Assembly: GCF_937880195.1 (NCBI RefSeq)
Contig: NZ_CALFLA010000056.1
Span: forward strand, 3,341 to 67,340
Source: an uncultured Blautia sp.
GTDB lineage: Bacteria; Bacillota; Clostridia; Lachnospirales; Lachnospiraceae
DNA: 64,000 nt
Direction of reading: 5' to 3'
The notes beneath the pieces were generated by a model. It was not told the origin of the DNA. It did no database searches and worked only from the letters and a program-made list of their open reading frames with translations. The position numbers and the translations under genes were made by a program. Below, in pieces: positions 8,747-20,891 of the stretch (positions are counted from its first letter, which is position 1; every line of letters starts with the position of its first letter).

Positions 8747-10120
8747 TTACATATGATCTTTTACAGCCTGATTCTGAAGAAGTTTCTCATTGGCTTTCTC
8801 TACATTCAGTTTTGCCATTATAACGGTAATGATAAGCGTAATCACTACGGGAATCCATAAATACATTGTCTGCAGCATTTTAATGCAGGAATCGCTCTGC
8901 ACTGCCAGCGTACCGTCAAAACCACTGAAATCCAGCAGCCATCCAGTAAGGGCAATCCCAATCCCTCCTCCAAGCTTAATGCCCAGAGAAGTGCAGGAAT
9001 ACATTGTTCCGTCTACTCTTTTATGCTTTGTCAGGTAAGTATATTCTGAACAGGAGGCGATTACCGCATTCATGTCCCCCTGCCATGGTCCCATTCCAAA
9101 AGCAGCTATACCAGTAAATAAAAGCATAAGCGGTACGCTTCCCAGATATCCGGCTACCACCACCAGGGCTCTTCCAATGGTTCCTATCACATATCCTGTC
9201 AGGTTCAGCTTATACATGCCTTTCCATTTTTCTACTAAAACAGGAGTAATCAAAAGGGCAATGATCAGCGGAATGTTAATAGCCCAGGAAAATACGCCGT
9301 ACAGCTTCTCATTAAAAAGAATATAAGTCATATAATAAATACCCATATTCAGCATCGCTGTATAGATCTGCTGCAAAATATAAGTGGCGCAGATCATAAC
9401 ATAATACTTGTTTGTAAACAGAAGTTTCCCTGCTTCCAAAAGAGAATACTTTTCATCTGTTCCTGAATCTTGTCCTTCATTTAACTCTTCTTCTGGCAGC
9501 TCCTTCACAGAAAGTACGGAAATCGTGTTCACAACTAATCCGATCACTGCATAGATAATTGCAACTGTTCTCCATCCTGCTGCTCCGCCGCCCATCCATT
9601 CTACAAACCCGATGGTCAGTGACTGAATTAGCAGGCTGGTGGAAAAAGCAAAAATAAAGCGGTAAGATCCCATCTGAACACGTTCCTTACTGTTCTTTGT
9701 TACCAGGGCTGTCAATGCAGAATACGCAATGTTGTTCGCTGTATAAAACACAGCGTTTAACAGAGTGTATGCAATAAAAAACCAAACGTACTGCGCAGCC
9801 TCTCCCATATTTACAGGAACGGCAAATATAGCAACTAAGGTTACAGCGCAGCCAATATAGCCATAAAGCATCCAGGGTCTTGCTTTTCCCATTTTACTCT
9901 TTGTTTTATCAATCATAGTTCCAAAAAAAACATCTGTAATTCCATCAAAGAGTTTTGACACCGCAATCAGGGTTCCAATAATTCCAGGATTTAATCCTAC
10001 TGTATTGGTAAGATAAATCATAACAAAGGAGGACAGGAATGCATAAACTACATTTCCTGCAATATCTCCGGAACCATATCCTACTTTATTATGCCATTTT
10101 AAATATCTTTTCTCGTTCAT
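8747..10120 (-). CDS. Glycoside-pentoside-hexuronide:cation symporter (MelB-like, MFS)
   Basis: 457 residues with about twelve membrane segments. The N-terminus (G-x-G-D-I-A-G-N, then D-G-I-T-D-V-F-F-G and K-x-G-K-A-R-P-W) matches the GPH family, which imports oligosaccharides with Na+ or H+. In MelB the Asp residues of helices II and IV bind the cation; an equivalent acidic residue is present in the D-G-I-T-D segment. Starts 8 nt after the beta-galactosidase gene, so the likely cargo is lactose or another beta-galactoside. Exact substrate is inferred from context only. Confidence 0.9.
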   Translation of the reverse strand: MNEKRYLKWHNKVGYGSGDIAGNVVYAFLSSFVMIYLTNTVGLNPGIIGTLIAVSKLFDGITDVFFGTMIDKTKSKMGKARPWMLYGYIGCAVTLVAIFAVPVNMGEAAQYVWFFIAYTLLNAVFYTANNIAYSALTALVTKNSKERVQMGSYRFIFAFSTSLLIQSLTIGFVEWMGGGAAGWRTVAIIYAVIGLVVNTISVLSVKELPEEELNEGQDSGTDEKYSLLEAGKLLFTNKYYVMICATYILQQIYTAMLNMGIYYMTYILFNEKLYGVFSWAINIPLIIALLITPVLVEKWKGMYKLNLTGYVIGTIGRALVVVAGYLGSVPLMLLFTGIAAFGMGPWQGDMNAVIASCSEYTYLTKHKRVDGTMYSCTSLGIKLGGGIGIALTGWLLDFSGFDGTLAVQSDSCIKMLQTMYLWIPVVITLIITVIMAKLNVEKANEKLLQNQAVKDHM

Positions 10121-10128
10121 GTGTATTC

Positions 10129-13209
<3,081 letters not shown>

Positions 13210-13281
13210 TTATTTTATGATTTCTCCTTTTTGTTATCCTTATTCTACGCTATTTTACTGCTGTTCGTCCATAAACTCTAT

Positions 13282-13310
13282 TAGACAAAACATGCACAAA
13301 ATGATACAAT
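13282..13310 (+). promoter_or_regulatory. Promoter of the AraC-type regulator
   Basis: TAGACA and TACAAT separated by 17 bp, about 37 bp before the start codon. The 150-bp divergent region must also hold the lacZ promoter; a weaker candidate on the minus strand is TGGACG - 18 bp - TAGAAT. Confidence 0.6.
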
Positions 13311-13346
13311 ATATTTAATCATTCCACTTTTCAAAGGAGAACTTCT

Positions 13347-14213
13347 ATGTATATTAATTCTGGTTATCTTCACAATTCCCTGCTTGATTTTAAAGACAGA
13401 AGCAGACCCTTAGTAGTCGGAAGCTGCGGAACTTACCGTCTGATCCATCAGCATAAGCTTCCTACTTACCGTCCCAGAGGAAGAATTGATTATCAATTAC
13501 TTTATATTGCAGCGGGAAAAGGTCATTTCTTTTTAAACGACAAAGAAGAAGTTATAGACGCCGGACATATGATTTTGTACAGGCCTCGCGAAATGCAGAA
13601 ATATGTTTATTATGGAACAGATCAGACAGAAGTTTCCTGGGTTCATTTTACAGGTAATAATGTAAAAAATATTTTAAAGGATTATCACTTATTTGAATCC
13701 GGTCCTGTTCTTCAAACTGGAAATTCTACTGAATATCATCGGATTTTCCGAAAAATGATCCAGGAACTCCAGCTTGTCCGACCCAATTATGAGGAATATC
13801 TTGCCCTGCTGCTTTCAGAGCTTTTTCTTTTGATCAGCCGTCAGACGCCTTCTGGAAGTCCTTCTCAGAACCAGATCATGCAAAAAGAAATGGAAAAAGC
13901 CACGCAGTATTTTAATGAACATTTCAACGAAGATATTTCCATTGAAGAATATGCCTTATCCAAACATTTCAGCACATGCTGGTTTATCCGCAGCTTTAAG
14001 CGCTATAATGGAATGACGCCTATGCAATACGTCCTAAATCTAAGGATCACAACTGCCAAAACCCTTCTCAGGACTACTACCTATTCTGTTTCTGAAGTTG
14101 CGTCAATTGTAGGGTATGATAATCCTTTGTATTTCAGCAGATTATTTAAAAAACAGACCGGACTTCCGCCCTCTGATTTCCGCAATAATGAAACGATTGC
14201 CAAACGCTCTTAA
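13347..14213 (+). CDS. AraC/XylS-family transcriptional regulator
   Basis: 288 residues. The N-terminal half is a cupin-like sugar-sensing domain (L-L-Y-I-A-A-G-K-G-H-F near residue 53). The C-terminal ~100 residues hold the two helix-turn-helix motifs of the family; the second includes V-A-x-I-V-G-Y-D-N-P-L-Y-F-S-R-L-F-K-K. AAAGGAG precedes the ATG. Divergent from lacZ and the symporter with about 150 bp between start codons, so activation of that operon by a beta-galactoside is the natural reading. The inducer is not identifiable. Confidence 0.88.
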   Translation: MYINSGYLHNSLLDFKDRSRPLVVGSCGTYRLIHQHKLPTYRPRGRIDYQLLYIAAGKGHFFLNDKEEVIDAGHMILYRPREMQKYVYYGTDQTEVSWVHFTGNNVKNILKDYHLFESGPVLQTGNSTEYHRIFRKMIQELQLVRPNYEEYLALLLSELFLLISRQTPSGSPSQNQIMQKEMEKATQYFNEHFNEDISIEEYALSKHFSTCWFIRSFKRYNGMTPMQYVLNLRITTAKTLLRTTTYSVSEVASIVGYDNPLYFSRLFKKQTGLPPSDFRNNETIAKRS

Positions 14214-14234
14214 TGCAGCTTCTCTGCCGGGACT

Positions 14235-14280
14235 AAAAAAACACCCATACTCCTAGTATTAGGAATATAGGTGTTTTTAT
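14235..14280. terminator. Bidirectional terminator between the AraC gene and leuA
   Basis: Hairpin with arms around CTCCTA/TAGGA and outer ACACC/GGTGT, with A-run on the left and T-run on the right; serves the converging araC-type gene and leuA. Confidence 0.85.
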
Positions 14281-14288
14281 CACTTATT

Positions 14289-15944
14289 TTAACGATTATT
14301 AATCGCAGTCACAAGGGCGTCAATAGAGGCCCGGATAATATCGGGATCCACACCAGCTCCCCAGGAAAGGCTTCCGTCTGGTTTCTGGATTCCCACGTAG
14401 GCAATGGCCTTGGAACTGGAGCTTTTTTCCAGGGCATGCTCCTGATATGTCACCAGATTAAATTTCAGCTCGTATGCCTTTTTCAGCGCGTTGCTGACAG
14501 CATTCAAACGTCCGTTTCCTTCCGCTTCTGTCGTAATGGTTTTTCCGTTAAGGGAGGATGTTACCTGGGTTACAATACCTCCATCCTTCTGCTGGAAATG
14601 AACATCCTGAATACTGTAAGGCTTCTTTACATTTTCAAAAGTTTCTTTGAAAAGAGTAAATATTTCATCTGGATGCAGTTCTTTATGACTGTGATCGGAA
14701 ACAGCTTTTGCAGCATATCCCATTGCCTCGCGCATTTTTGCGGGAAGATTTAATCCATATCTGGTTTCCAGAATATAGCCTACGCCGCCCTTTCCAGACT
14801 GGCTATTGATACGGATCACATCTGCGTCATAGTTTCTTCCAACATCTGTAGGATCAATAGGAAGATATGGCACTGTCCAATGGCTGGGATCCTTTTCTTC
14901 TCTCCAGTGCATACCTTTGGCGATTGCGTCCTGATGGGAACCGGAAAAAGCTGCAAATACCAGAGCGCCGCTGTAAGGACTTCTCTCATCTACCTTCATT
15001 CCAGTACATTCTTCATATACTTCACAGATATAAGGCATATCGCTGAAATCCAGCTCTGGATCCACTCCCTGGGAAAACATATTCATGGCAAGAGTGACAA
15101 TGTCTACGTTTCCTGTCCGTTCTCCGTTTCCAAATAAGGTTCCTTCTACACGGTCAGCCCCTGCCAGAAGTCCCATCTCCGAATCTGCCACTCCGCAGCC
15201 GCGGTCATTATGAGGATGCTGAGAAAGGATTACATTCTCACGGTGTTTCATGTGTTCACTCATATATTCAATCTGGCTTGCATACACATGCGGCATAGAA
15301 TGCTGAACTGTCACTGGAAGATTAATGATGCATTTATTTTCCGGTGTGGGCTGCCATACGTCAAGAACTGCATTGCACACCTCCAAAGCATATTCCGGCT
15401 CTGTTCCTGTAAAGCTTTCGGGGCTATATTCAAACTGGAAATTTCCCTCTGTCTCTTCTGCCAGTTCTTTCAGAAGTTTTGCTCCTTCTACAGCGATTCT
15501 GATGATTTCCTCACGGGACTTTTTAAACACCTGTTCTCTCTGTGCCACAGAGGTAGAATTATATACATGGATAATTGCTTTCGGCGCGCCCTTGACGGCT
15601 TCAAATGTCTTACGGATAATATGTTCTCTTGCCTGAGTCAGCACCTGGATCGTCACGTCCTCCGGAATCAGATCCTGTTCAATCAGGGTACGAAGAAACG
15701 TATACTCTGTTTCAGATGCTGCCGGAAAACCAACTTCTATCTCCTTAAACCCGATTTTTACAAGAAGCTTAAAAAATTCCACTTTTTGCTCCAGGCTCAT
15801 AGGAATCACAAGCGCCTGATTTCCATCTCGAAGATCCACGCTACACCAGATCGGGGCCTTATCCACATATTCCTTTTCTGCCCATTTCATACATTTGACC
15901 GGCGGCATATAATATTGTCTCTGATATTTTGATACGTTTCTCAT
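14289..15944 (-). CDS. leuA: 2-isopropylmalate synthase LeuA
   Basis: 551 residues, the longer class of LeuA with a C-terminal regulatory domain. Condenses 2-ketoisovalerate with acetyl-CoA, the first committed step of leucine synthesis. D-L-R-D-G-N-Q-A near residue 37 is the metal-binding and catalytic motif, and S-x-H-P-H-N-D-R-G-C-G is the second active-site segment. The last ~120 residues are the leucine-sensing allosteric domain. The ATG at 15944 has GGAGGG upstream; longer open frame to the right is leader and repeat DNA. Preceded by a Leu T-box and physically separate from leuCD at 24 kb. Confidence 0.94.
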   Translation of the reverse strand: MRNVSKYQRQYYMPPVKCMKWAEKEYVDKAPIWCSVDLRDGNQALVIPMSLEQKVEFFKLLVKIGFKEIEVGFPAASETEYTFLRTLIEQDLIPEDVTIQVLTQAREHIIRKTFEAVKGAPKAIIHVYNSTSVAQREQVFKKSREEIIRIAVEGAKLLKELAEETEGNFQFEYSPESFTGTEPEYALEVCNAVLDVWQPTPENKCIINLPVTVQHSMPHVYASQIEYMSEHMKHRENVILSQHPHNDRGCGVADSEMGLLAGADRVEGTLFGNGERTGNVDIVTLAMNMFSQGVDPELDFSDMPYICEVYEECTGMKVDERSPYSGALVFAAFSGSHQDAIAKGMHWREEKDPSHWTVPYLPIDPTDVGRNYDADVIRINSQSGKGGVGYILETRYGLNLPAKMREAMGYAAKAVSDHSHKELHPDEIFTLFKETFENVKKPYSIQDVHFQQKDGGIVTQVTSSLNGKTITTEAEGNGRLNAVSNALKKAYELKFNLVTYQEHALEKSSSSKAIAYVGIQKPDGSLSWGAGVDPDIIRASIDALVTAINNR

Positions 15945-16030
15945 AATTTCCCTCCATATTCTATTATACTTCAAAAACGTTCCAGCATTCCCACTTGGAA
16001 ATGCGCGCTGCAAAGCATTTTTGTATAATG

Positions 16031-16068
16031 GGAAAGTTCGTACAGAATGTACTGCTTTCCTAATAAAC
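16031..16068. repeat. Palindromic repeat family A, copy 1
   Basis: On the minus strand this reads TTTATTAGGAAAG, a variable pair, GTACATTCTGTAC, a variable base, then AACTTTCC. It begins directly after the T-tract of the leuA T-box terminator. Copies 2 and 3 (25510-25546, 59854-59897) share the same core. It is not coding: the open frame across it is the junk extension of leuA. Confidence 0.85.
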
Positions 16069-16380
16069 AAAAAATCTTCCGTCTTCTCAGATTTCTCTAA
16101 GAGACGAAAGATCTATACTCTCGCGGTACCACTCTTTTTTATGAATAGTTTCATACACTCAGCGGATACGGAATTGACGCTGTCCATACTAGCCAACTCT
16201 TATATCCTTTCCATATAACGGTGGATCCCGTCTGTACCTACTTTTCACAGAAGTTCAGCCAGAAGCTCCAAGGTGAGTTCCATAATTTCCTTCTGCTGCC
16301 TTCCACCAGCCGACAGCTCTCTGTATTCCAGTCCTTATGTACTATTCCTCATCAACGCATTTACGTATTAAATTATTGTA
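16068..16380 (-). promoter_or_regulatory. T-box riboswitch (leucine) controlling leuA
   Basis: Read on the minus strand, the leader shows the stem I features GATGAGGA-AGTA (about 16338-16353), a specifier loop GAACTCACC with codon CTC (16275-16277, Leu), and the T-box AGTGGTACCGCG (16122-16133) that pairs with the uncharged tRNA acceptor end. It ends in a rho-independent terminator (16068-16112; arms ATCTTTCGTCTC / GAGAAGACGGAAGAT, then T6). Uncharged tRNA-Leu would stabilise the antiterminator and let transcription enter leuA. The specifier agrees with the downstream gene. Confidence 0.93.
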
Positions 16381-16387
16381 TGAATAT

Positions 16388-16416
16388 AGACTACCACGAA
16401 GCCTTTATACTGTCAA
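16388..16416 (-). promoter_or_regulatory. Promoter of the leuA T-box leader
   Basis: Consensus -35 TTGACA (16411-16416) with a 17-bp spacer and a weak -10 TAGTCT (16388-16393), placed so that transcription begins close to the first T-box stem. Confidence 0.55.
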
Positions 16417-16459
16417 GAAAAATTTATATTTTCTTATATCAGATAAAATCATTAGGGAA

Positions 16460-16582
16460 TCAAACCGCCAAGTCTGCTGCTCCTTAAGGTTCCGAGGCTT
16501 GCTCCGATTTACACGCCAGATACAGGCTGCCGCAGATAGTCATGTTCAATAGGTATCTGGGCGTATCCTCGCAGAGCGTTTG
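16460..16582 (+). repeat. Structured repeat family B, copy 1 (degenerate)
   Basis: Matches 59720-59853 along its whole length at many positions: an AAGTC-rich left part, a G-C-T-C-C-G segment, then a nested hairpin with outer arms CAGATAC / GTATCTG and an inner GGCTGCC-type stem, then G-C-A-G-A-G-C-G-T-T-T. Stem bases that differ between copies still pair in each. Lies immediately downstream of tRNA-Pro (minus strand) and upstream of the leuA promoter. Confidence 0.75.
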
Positions 16583-16628
16583 TCATGCAGCAGAAAAGTC
16601 CGCACAAAATATCCGTTCTCCTGGTATG

Positions 16629-16668
16629 CAAAAAAGAGTCTCCGCTATTCGCAGAAACTCTTTTTTTA
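16629..16668 (-). terminator. Terminator of tRNA-Pro
   Basis: Hairpin AGAGT..TCTGCG / CGGAGACTCT followed on the minus strand by a six-T run, starting 10 nt beyond the tRNA 3' end. Confidence 0.8.
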
Positions 16669-16677
16669 AAGGAAAAA

Positions 16678-16751
16678 TCGGGGCAACAGGATTTGAACCT
16701 GCGACCTCGCGGCCCCCAGCCGCGCGCGCTACCAAGCTACGCCATACCCCG
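16678..16751 (-). tRNA. tRNA-Pro (anticodon GGG)
   Basis: Folds as a 74-nt cloverleaf: acceptor CGGGGTA/TGCCCCG with discriminator A, D arm with GGTAGCGC, anticodon stem CGCGG/CCGCG around loop CTGGGGG (anticodon GGG), and T arm GGTTCAAATCC. CCA is not encoded. Read on the minus strand from its own promoter and followed by its own terminator. Confidence 0.93.
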
Positions 16752-16760
16752 GTAGATTTT

Positions 16761-16789
16761 ATTATATCAAGATGTCTGAGATTTTGCAA
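16761..16789 (-). promoter_or_regulatory. Promoter of tRNA-Pro
   Basis: TTGCAA (16784-16789), 17-bp spacer, TATAAT (16761-16766), ending 9 bp before the tRNA 5' end. Confidence 0.8.
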
Positions 16790-16849
16790 CAATTATTTAC
16801 AATAATCCGTTCCGAATTTTTGTATTATATGGATCAATTTTCAGAAAAT

Positions 16850-16882
16850 GTCAGCAGAGGCAAAAACCTTGCCCCTGCTGAC
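16850..16882 (-). terminator. Probable terminator of the SipW/TasA-like operon
   Basis: Long GC-rich hairpin, arms GTCAGCAGGGGCAA / TTGCCTCTGCTGAC on the minus strand, 15 nt after the last gene. The following T-run is short (ATTTTC), so termination may be incomplete. Confidence 0.65.
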
Positions 16883-16896
16883 CTGATTCTTTATTT

Positions 16897-19800
16897 TTAC
16901 CATCTAAGAGGAATTGTATTTTTTATAACATCTGTATGAGAAAAACCGTCGTATCTTATTTTTTTGTTAAAAAATGTTACCCCCGCATTTCTGCTGTCCA
17001 AATCCAAAACAGCAACTCCTGTCTTTCCAGAAACCGTAACATTTTTTGTGTCTGCTGTAAGGCTCTGAAATTCATATCTCAAAGTATCATGCTCACTGAT
17101 CTTATACGTTCCCAAAGGTATACTCCGAAATGTCAGTTTCCCTACTGCATAGCCATTTTCTGCCTTCAGCTGATCCTCTGTAAATTCTATGTAGTCCTCA
17201 TAGCTGTGATCAATGCCTTTTATATCTGTACCTGACACACGAAATCGAAATACCGGGTTGCCGTGAGCCCATATAATATCATCCTTGTAGATTTTCTTGA
17301 TTACTGTAATTTCTCCCAGTGGAGGTATAATTGGATCATTTTTTACTTCAAATTCAAGCTCCATGGCTGTTTCGCTGGGAACAAGAACAAATTCTTTTTC
17401 AAAATCGCCCTCATACCCTGCGGGATTTTTTGTTTCTACCACCTGAAATCTTCCTTCATTGTCCTCTGTGATCTGTAAAGGCTCTGATACATAAGCGCCA
17501 TCCTCTTCCTTCCATAAAACCTTTCCATCTTCACCCAGATTATCCAGATATTGTTTCTCTGTCCTACTCCAGACATAAACCTGAAACTCTCCGTCTCTGG
17601 AAGTAATTTCTTCTCCTGTAAGGCTGTCCCTTTTTGTTATTTTTATGTTCCCATAGTGAAACAGCTTTTTCTCATTGGGCGCGTCAAAAACAGTTCCTGA
17701 CGGCATCTGCAAAAGTGAAAAATCCCTGCTCCACTGTCCTTCATACCCTTCAGGAGGCTTTTTTTCTATAATCCTGAATTTTCCCTGATTTTCAGTAGTA
17801 TAAGAAAGTACCCCTGTTGTATAAAGCAGCGTTTGAGGATTCTGTTCCAGTTTTTCCGCCAGCAACCTGTAGGAATTTTCTGACTGGCTCCATTGATACA
17901 GTTCAAATTCAGCGCCCTTTAAAACTTTGGACGGATTTTGAGAATCAAATTTCTTGATGTAAAATTCCCCCTGGACGTTTCCTCTGAAATAGGTTTTATT
18001 TGTCACTGCCTTCTGATCGTTGACCTGGATTTCTGCAGCGTTTTCTATGTAGTAATAAGAAGTATTTCTATGATGTCCATGATCTGTTATTGTTTTACCA
18101 TCAGCAAGAGTAACGTTAAAATAAAAGTAAAACGTTTCTTTATGATCCAAAAATTCAAGATTCTTCGGGGTAAAAGTCAACCTATGGGACGCGCTGCTGT
18201 AACTAATATGAAAGTTTCCTGTCACATCATCCCCCATGCTGTTTTTTACCATTGCAGAATTATTCACATATGTCAGGCAGGAATCCAGTTGATCTGTCAG
18301 CATATAAGACGTATAAATCATTGGATATATCGTATGAGCGATTCCATATTTATAAGTTCCTCCCGGTTTTGTATCAAGAGGCCTTAATGCACTGTGAGCA
18401 GAGGCATCTGTAGTATTATGCCATCCCATACCGTTTTGGCCGTTTTTATCATTTTCATACCAGCTGGTAGTCGTACCACATCGTTTCCCAGGCAGATCCG
18501 GCGGAGTATATATCCCAATTGTTGTAGGCGTATCAAAATACACTCCTCCATGCCTGTTGGCGCCTGTTTCTGACTGCGGAGCGTCTACGTCATCGCCAAG
18601 CTGTACCCTTATTTTAAACGTACCGCTAAAATAAATACTTGCCCAGCCTTGTATATCCCCTATTTCTACTCTTCCGCCAGTTCCGTCATAATACCTGCGT
18701 CCTTTTACCAGCGTATAATTCTTATTGGAGGAACTGGAAGTATAATACCAGAACCCAAGATGGTTCAATAGCTTTCCGCCGTTTCCAATGGGATATGTCT
18801 GATTATATATACTAATCCTGTCAACACCGCTGTTCTCAAAGGCGCGGAAGCCTGCTCCCAAAGTCCGCGCCGAACCATCAAGATCTTTGATGGTAATGTG
18901 ACCTTTTGGATAAACCTGCGTATTGGTATTATTATAATAAAATCGAAACTCTACCTGAACATCATGTACCAGTCCCTGTCCAATTCCAATCCTGCTGTCA
19001 TAAAACCGTATAAAAGGCTTCAGCTCCTTGCTGCTGTAGGAGGTGTTGATTCGTATAGGATTTGATACAAACAGTTCCACGTCAATTTGGGAACCATTAT
19101 AAATCCCCACATTATAGTAACGTCTGGAAACCGACGCTTTTTTATTTTTCATATCTACGGGATCGTAACAGTTTGATCCCTGCCCTGATACAGAAATCTT
19201 TTTTACTCCCGATGGGTTAAAATCCCGGAAGCCTCCCTCTGGAGCCTGTCCTTTCCTGTATTTCACAGAAAAAGCGTAATTCTTATCCTCAATATAGTTT
19301 CTTCCCACCCGGGACACCTTTGGCGACCGGATCACGGTCTGGGGCTTATCTGGATTTGTCCATGCAGCCATGCTCTGATTACAATATTCTGCCCATTTCA
19401 TCAGATATTGATATATTCCACTGTATTCCCCGTGTTCCAGAGCAGATTCAATGGTAAAACAGTCTTTTTTACAATGGCAGAGTTCCTTATGAAGGTTACA
19501 GATTACCTGACAGTTTTCGTGCATTACACCTCTGCTGCTCCCTGCTTCACAGGTGCATACAGAAGCAAAAGCATTTATAAGCCCATGACAGGAAAAAGAA
19601 TGTTCGGTTGCCGGCCCCGGCCTCCCACAGGTACAATCATCCATCAAAGCAGTGCGAAAAACATTGCAGGACCAGTCATGCTGATATGGATCCTGTGCCT
19701 GGAACATACAGGTACATTCTATTTCTGCATCTCCCTCTGTTCTGGATTCCTCTTCCATATGCTCGTCCGTCTCCGGCTCCCCGGGTATTTCTTCTTCTCT

Positions 19801-20310
19801 GGTTAATATGTCCAAAAGTACGTCGGATCCCGGCATTGTTATTTCATAAACAGAATCTTCTCTTCTGATTTCCAGAGTTTCTCCGTCAGAAGAATATGCC
19901 TCGACATTTTCTAAAATCTGTCCTTCATAAGGGATCACGTAAAATGCCACAGACTGATTCTCATAAAAGCTGTTGCAATCCTGAAGAGAACAGGCAGTTT
20001 TATCCACCGTTTCCTCTGATGCGTCTTCCAACAGTCCGGGTTCTGAAAGGATATACAGGTCAGCCTCTCCTCTTACCTCAATCCTGTACTGCATCTCCAC
20101 TTCTTCTAATGGATCCTCATCAGAAAATTCCGGAAGACTCTGATCAGAAAACTCCGGGGCTTCCGGTTCTGTATCTTCTGTTTCCAAAGGCCTATTCTCC
20201 CCATTGTTCATAATAACCCTGTTTTCTCCAAACGAAGCTCCAAAAGCAGCAGACATAGACGATCCTGCCATTATGGCTGCAAGTATGACAGCGGCTGTTT
20301 TTTGTCTCAT
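16897..20310 (-). CDS. Large secreted surface protein with Cys/His-rich region and SpaA/Cna-B repeats
   Basis: 1137 residues. A signal peptide occupies residues 1-25 (A-A-F-G-A cleavage region). An acidic linker follows, then a Cys/His cluster at about 199-284 with repeated C-x-C ... H-x3-C units. The middle (about 290-730) is an unrecognised beta-rich region with adhesin-like composition. At least two SpaA/Cna-B-type domains follow (about 775-960), each ending in E-K/T-K-x-P-x-G-Y-E-G, and a third Ig-like domain closes the protein. There is no LPxTG motif and no C-terminal membrane helix, so attachment to the cell must be indirect. It is the last gene of the SipW/TasA-like operon and overlaps the preceding gene by 4 nt, suggesting it is displayed with the fibre proteins. 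Function as adhesin or structural tip is inferred. Confidence 0.75.
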   Translation of the reverse strand: MRQKTAAVILAAIMAGSSMSAAFGASFGENRVIMNNGENRPLETEDTEPEAPEFSDQSLPEFSDEDPLEEVEMQYRIEVRGEADLYILSEPGLLEDASEETVDKTACSLQDCNSFYENQSVAFYVIPYEGQILENVEAYSSDGETLEIRREDSVYEITMPGSDVLLDILTREEEIPGEPETDEHMEEESRTEGDAEIECTCMFQAQDPYQHDWSCNVFRTALMDDCTCGRPGPATEHSFSCHGLINAFASVCTCEAGSSRGVMHENCQVICNLHKELCHCKKDCFTIESALEHGEYSGIYQYLMKWAEYCNQSMAAWTNPDKPQTVIRSPKVSRVGRNYIEDKNYAFSVKYRKGQAPEGGFRDFNPSGVKKISVSGQGSNCYDPVDMKNKKASVSRRYYNVGIYNGSQIDVELFVSNPIRINTSYSSKELKPFIRFYDSRIGIGQGLVHDVQVEFRFYYNNTNTQVYPKGHITIKDLDGSARTLGAGFRAFENSGVDRISIYNQTYPIGNGGKLLNHLGFWYYTSSSSNKNYTLVKGRRYYDGTGGRVEIGDIQGWASIYFSGTFKIRVQLGDDVDAPQSETGANRHGGVYFDTPTTIGIYTPPDLPGKRCGTTTSWYENDKNGQNGMGWHNTTDASAHSALRPLDTKPGGTYKYGIAHTIYPMIYTSYMLTDQLDSCLTYVNNSAMVKNSMGDDVTGNFHISYSSASHRLTFTPKNLEFLDHKETFYFYFNVTLADGKTITDHGHHRNTSYYYIENAAEIQVNDQKAVTNKTYFRGNVQGEFYIKKFDSQNPSKVLKGAEFELYQWSQSENSYRLLAEKLEQNPQTLLYTTGVLSYTTENQGKFRIIEKKPPEGYEGQWSRDFSLLQMPSGTVFDAPNEKKLFHYGNIKITKRDSLTGEEITSRDGEFQVYVWSRTEKQYLDNLGEDGKVLWKEEDGAYVSEPLQITEDNEGRFQVVETKNPAGYEGDFEKEFVLVPSETAMELEFEVKNDPIIPPLGEITVIKKIYKDDIIWAHGNPVFRFRVSGTDIKGIDHSYEDYIEFTEDQLKAENGYAVGKLTFRSIPLGTYKISEHDTLRYEFQSLTADTKNVTVSGKTGVAVLDLDSRNAGVTFFNKKIRYDGFSHTDVIKNTIPLRW

Positions 20311-20891
20311 TTCCCTCCTCCTTCCTCAGCAGGGCTTCCGCTGTAATGAGCAAACGCATCCCATACACTGGAAAAGCCTTCAGCCTGTACAGACTCTTCG
20401 TACACATTCATTTCAAAGTCCTTAAGAAGCGCCTGATACTTTGCGTTTACCTTATGATGATCTATATGAAATCCGGTAATAAGAGGAGCGGTAGCTTCTC
20501 CTTTTTTCAGAATATGGTTATAATAATAAAACCCGTCCCTGTAAACCCAGTCCTTCTTATTCAGCCCGTCCAGGACCACTGCGTTTCCAATATCAGAGTT
20601 GGAATAACTCAGTTCCGCTCTTACGTAACAGTCAGACAGGGCAGCCTCTTTTATTCCTCCGGTATTTGAAATCTGTATTTTTTTTATGTAATGAGGATCC
20701 TTCTCAACAGGCGTTGGAGTTATACTAGGAAACTCCTCTTCTATACTGGTTTCATTATACCCGGTTGTGGCAATATTTGTTTTTTTGTCAAAAGAAGAAA
20801 GATACGCAAGGGTTCCTTCCCGTCCTGCAGCGCCTGCAAACATCAGTAATGCAGTAATTTTTAAAATTGTTTTTGTGTGATTTACGGTCAC
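20307..20891 (-). CDS. Small SipW-dependent-type exported protein
   Basis: 194 residues. The N-terminus is a hydrophobic signal ending in T-L-A-Y-L-S-S-F-D, the A-Y-L-x-x-x-D pattern of TasA/camelysin proteins processed by SipW-type peptidases. The mature part has a Thr/Pro segment (S-I-T-P-T-P) followed by a beta-rich domain containing S-N-T-G-G and D-C-Y-V-R-A-E, the conserved core seen in TasA-like proteins where ligands or neighbouring subunits pack. Overlaps both neighbours by 4 nt. Shorter than the other members, so it may be an accessory or capping subunit; that is a guess. Confidence 0.7.
   Translation of the reverse strand: MTVNHTKTILKITALLMFAGAAGREGTLAYLSSFDKKTNIATTGYNETSIEEEFPSITPTPVEKDPHYIKKIQISNTGGIKEAALSDCYVRAELSYSNSDIGNAVVLDGLNKKDWVYRDGFYYYNHILKKGEATAPLITGFHIDHHKVNAKYQALLKDFEMNVYEESVQAEGFSSVWDAFAHYSGSPAEEGGGK

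Noticed and set aside
16583-16792. Minus-strand open frame overlapping tRNA-Pro
   Set aside because: It is the tRNA gene and its terminator read as protein.
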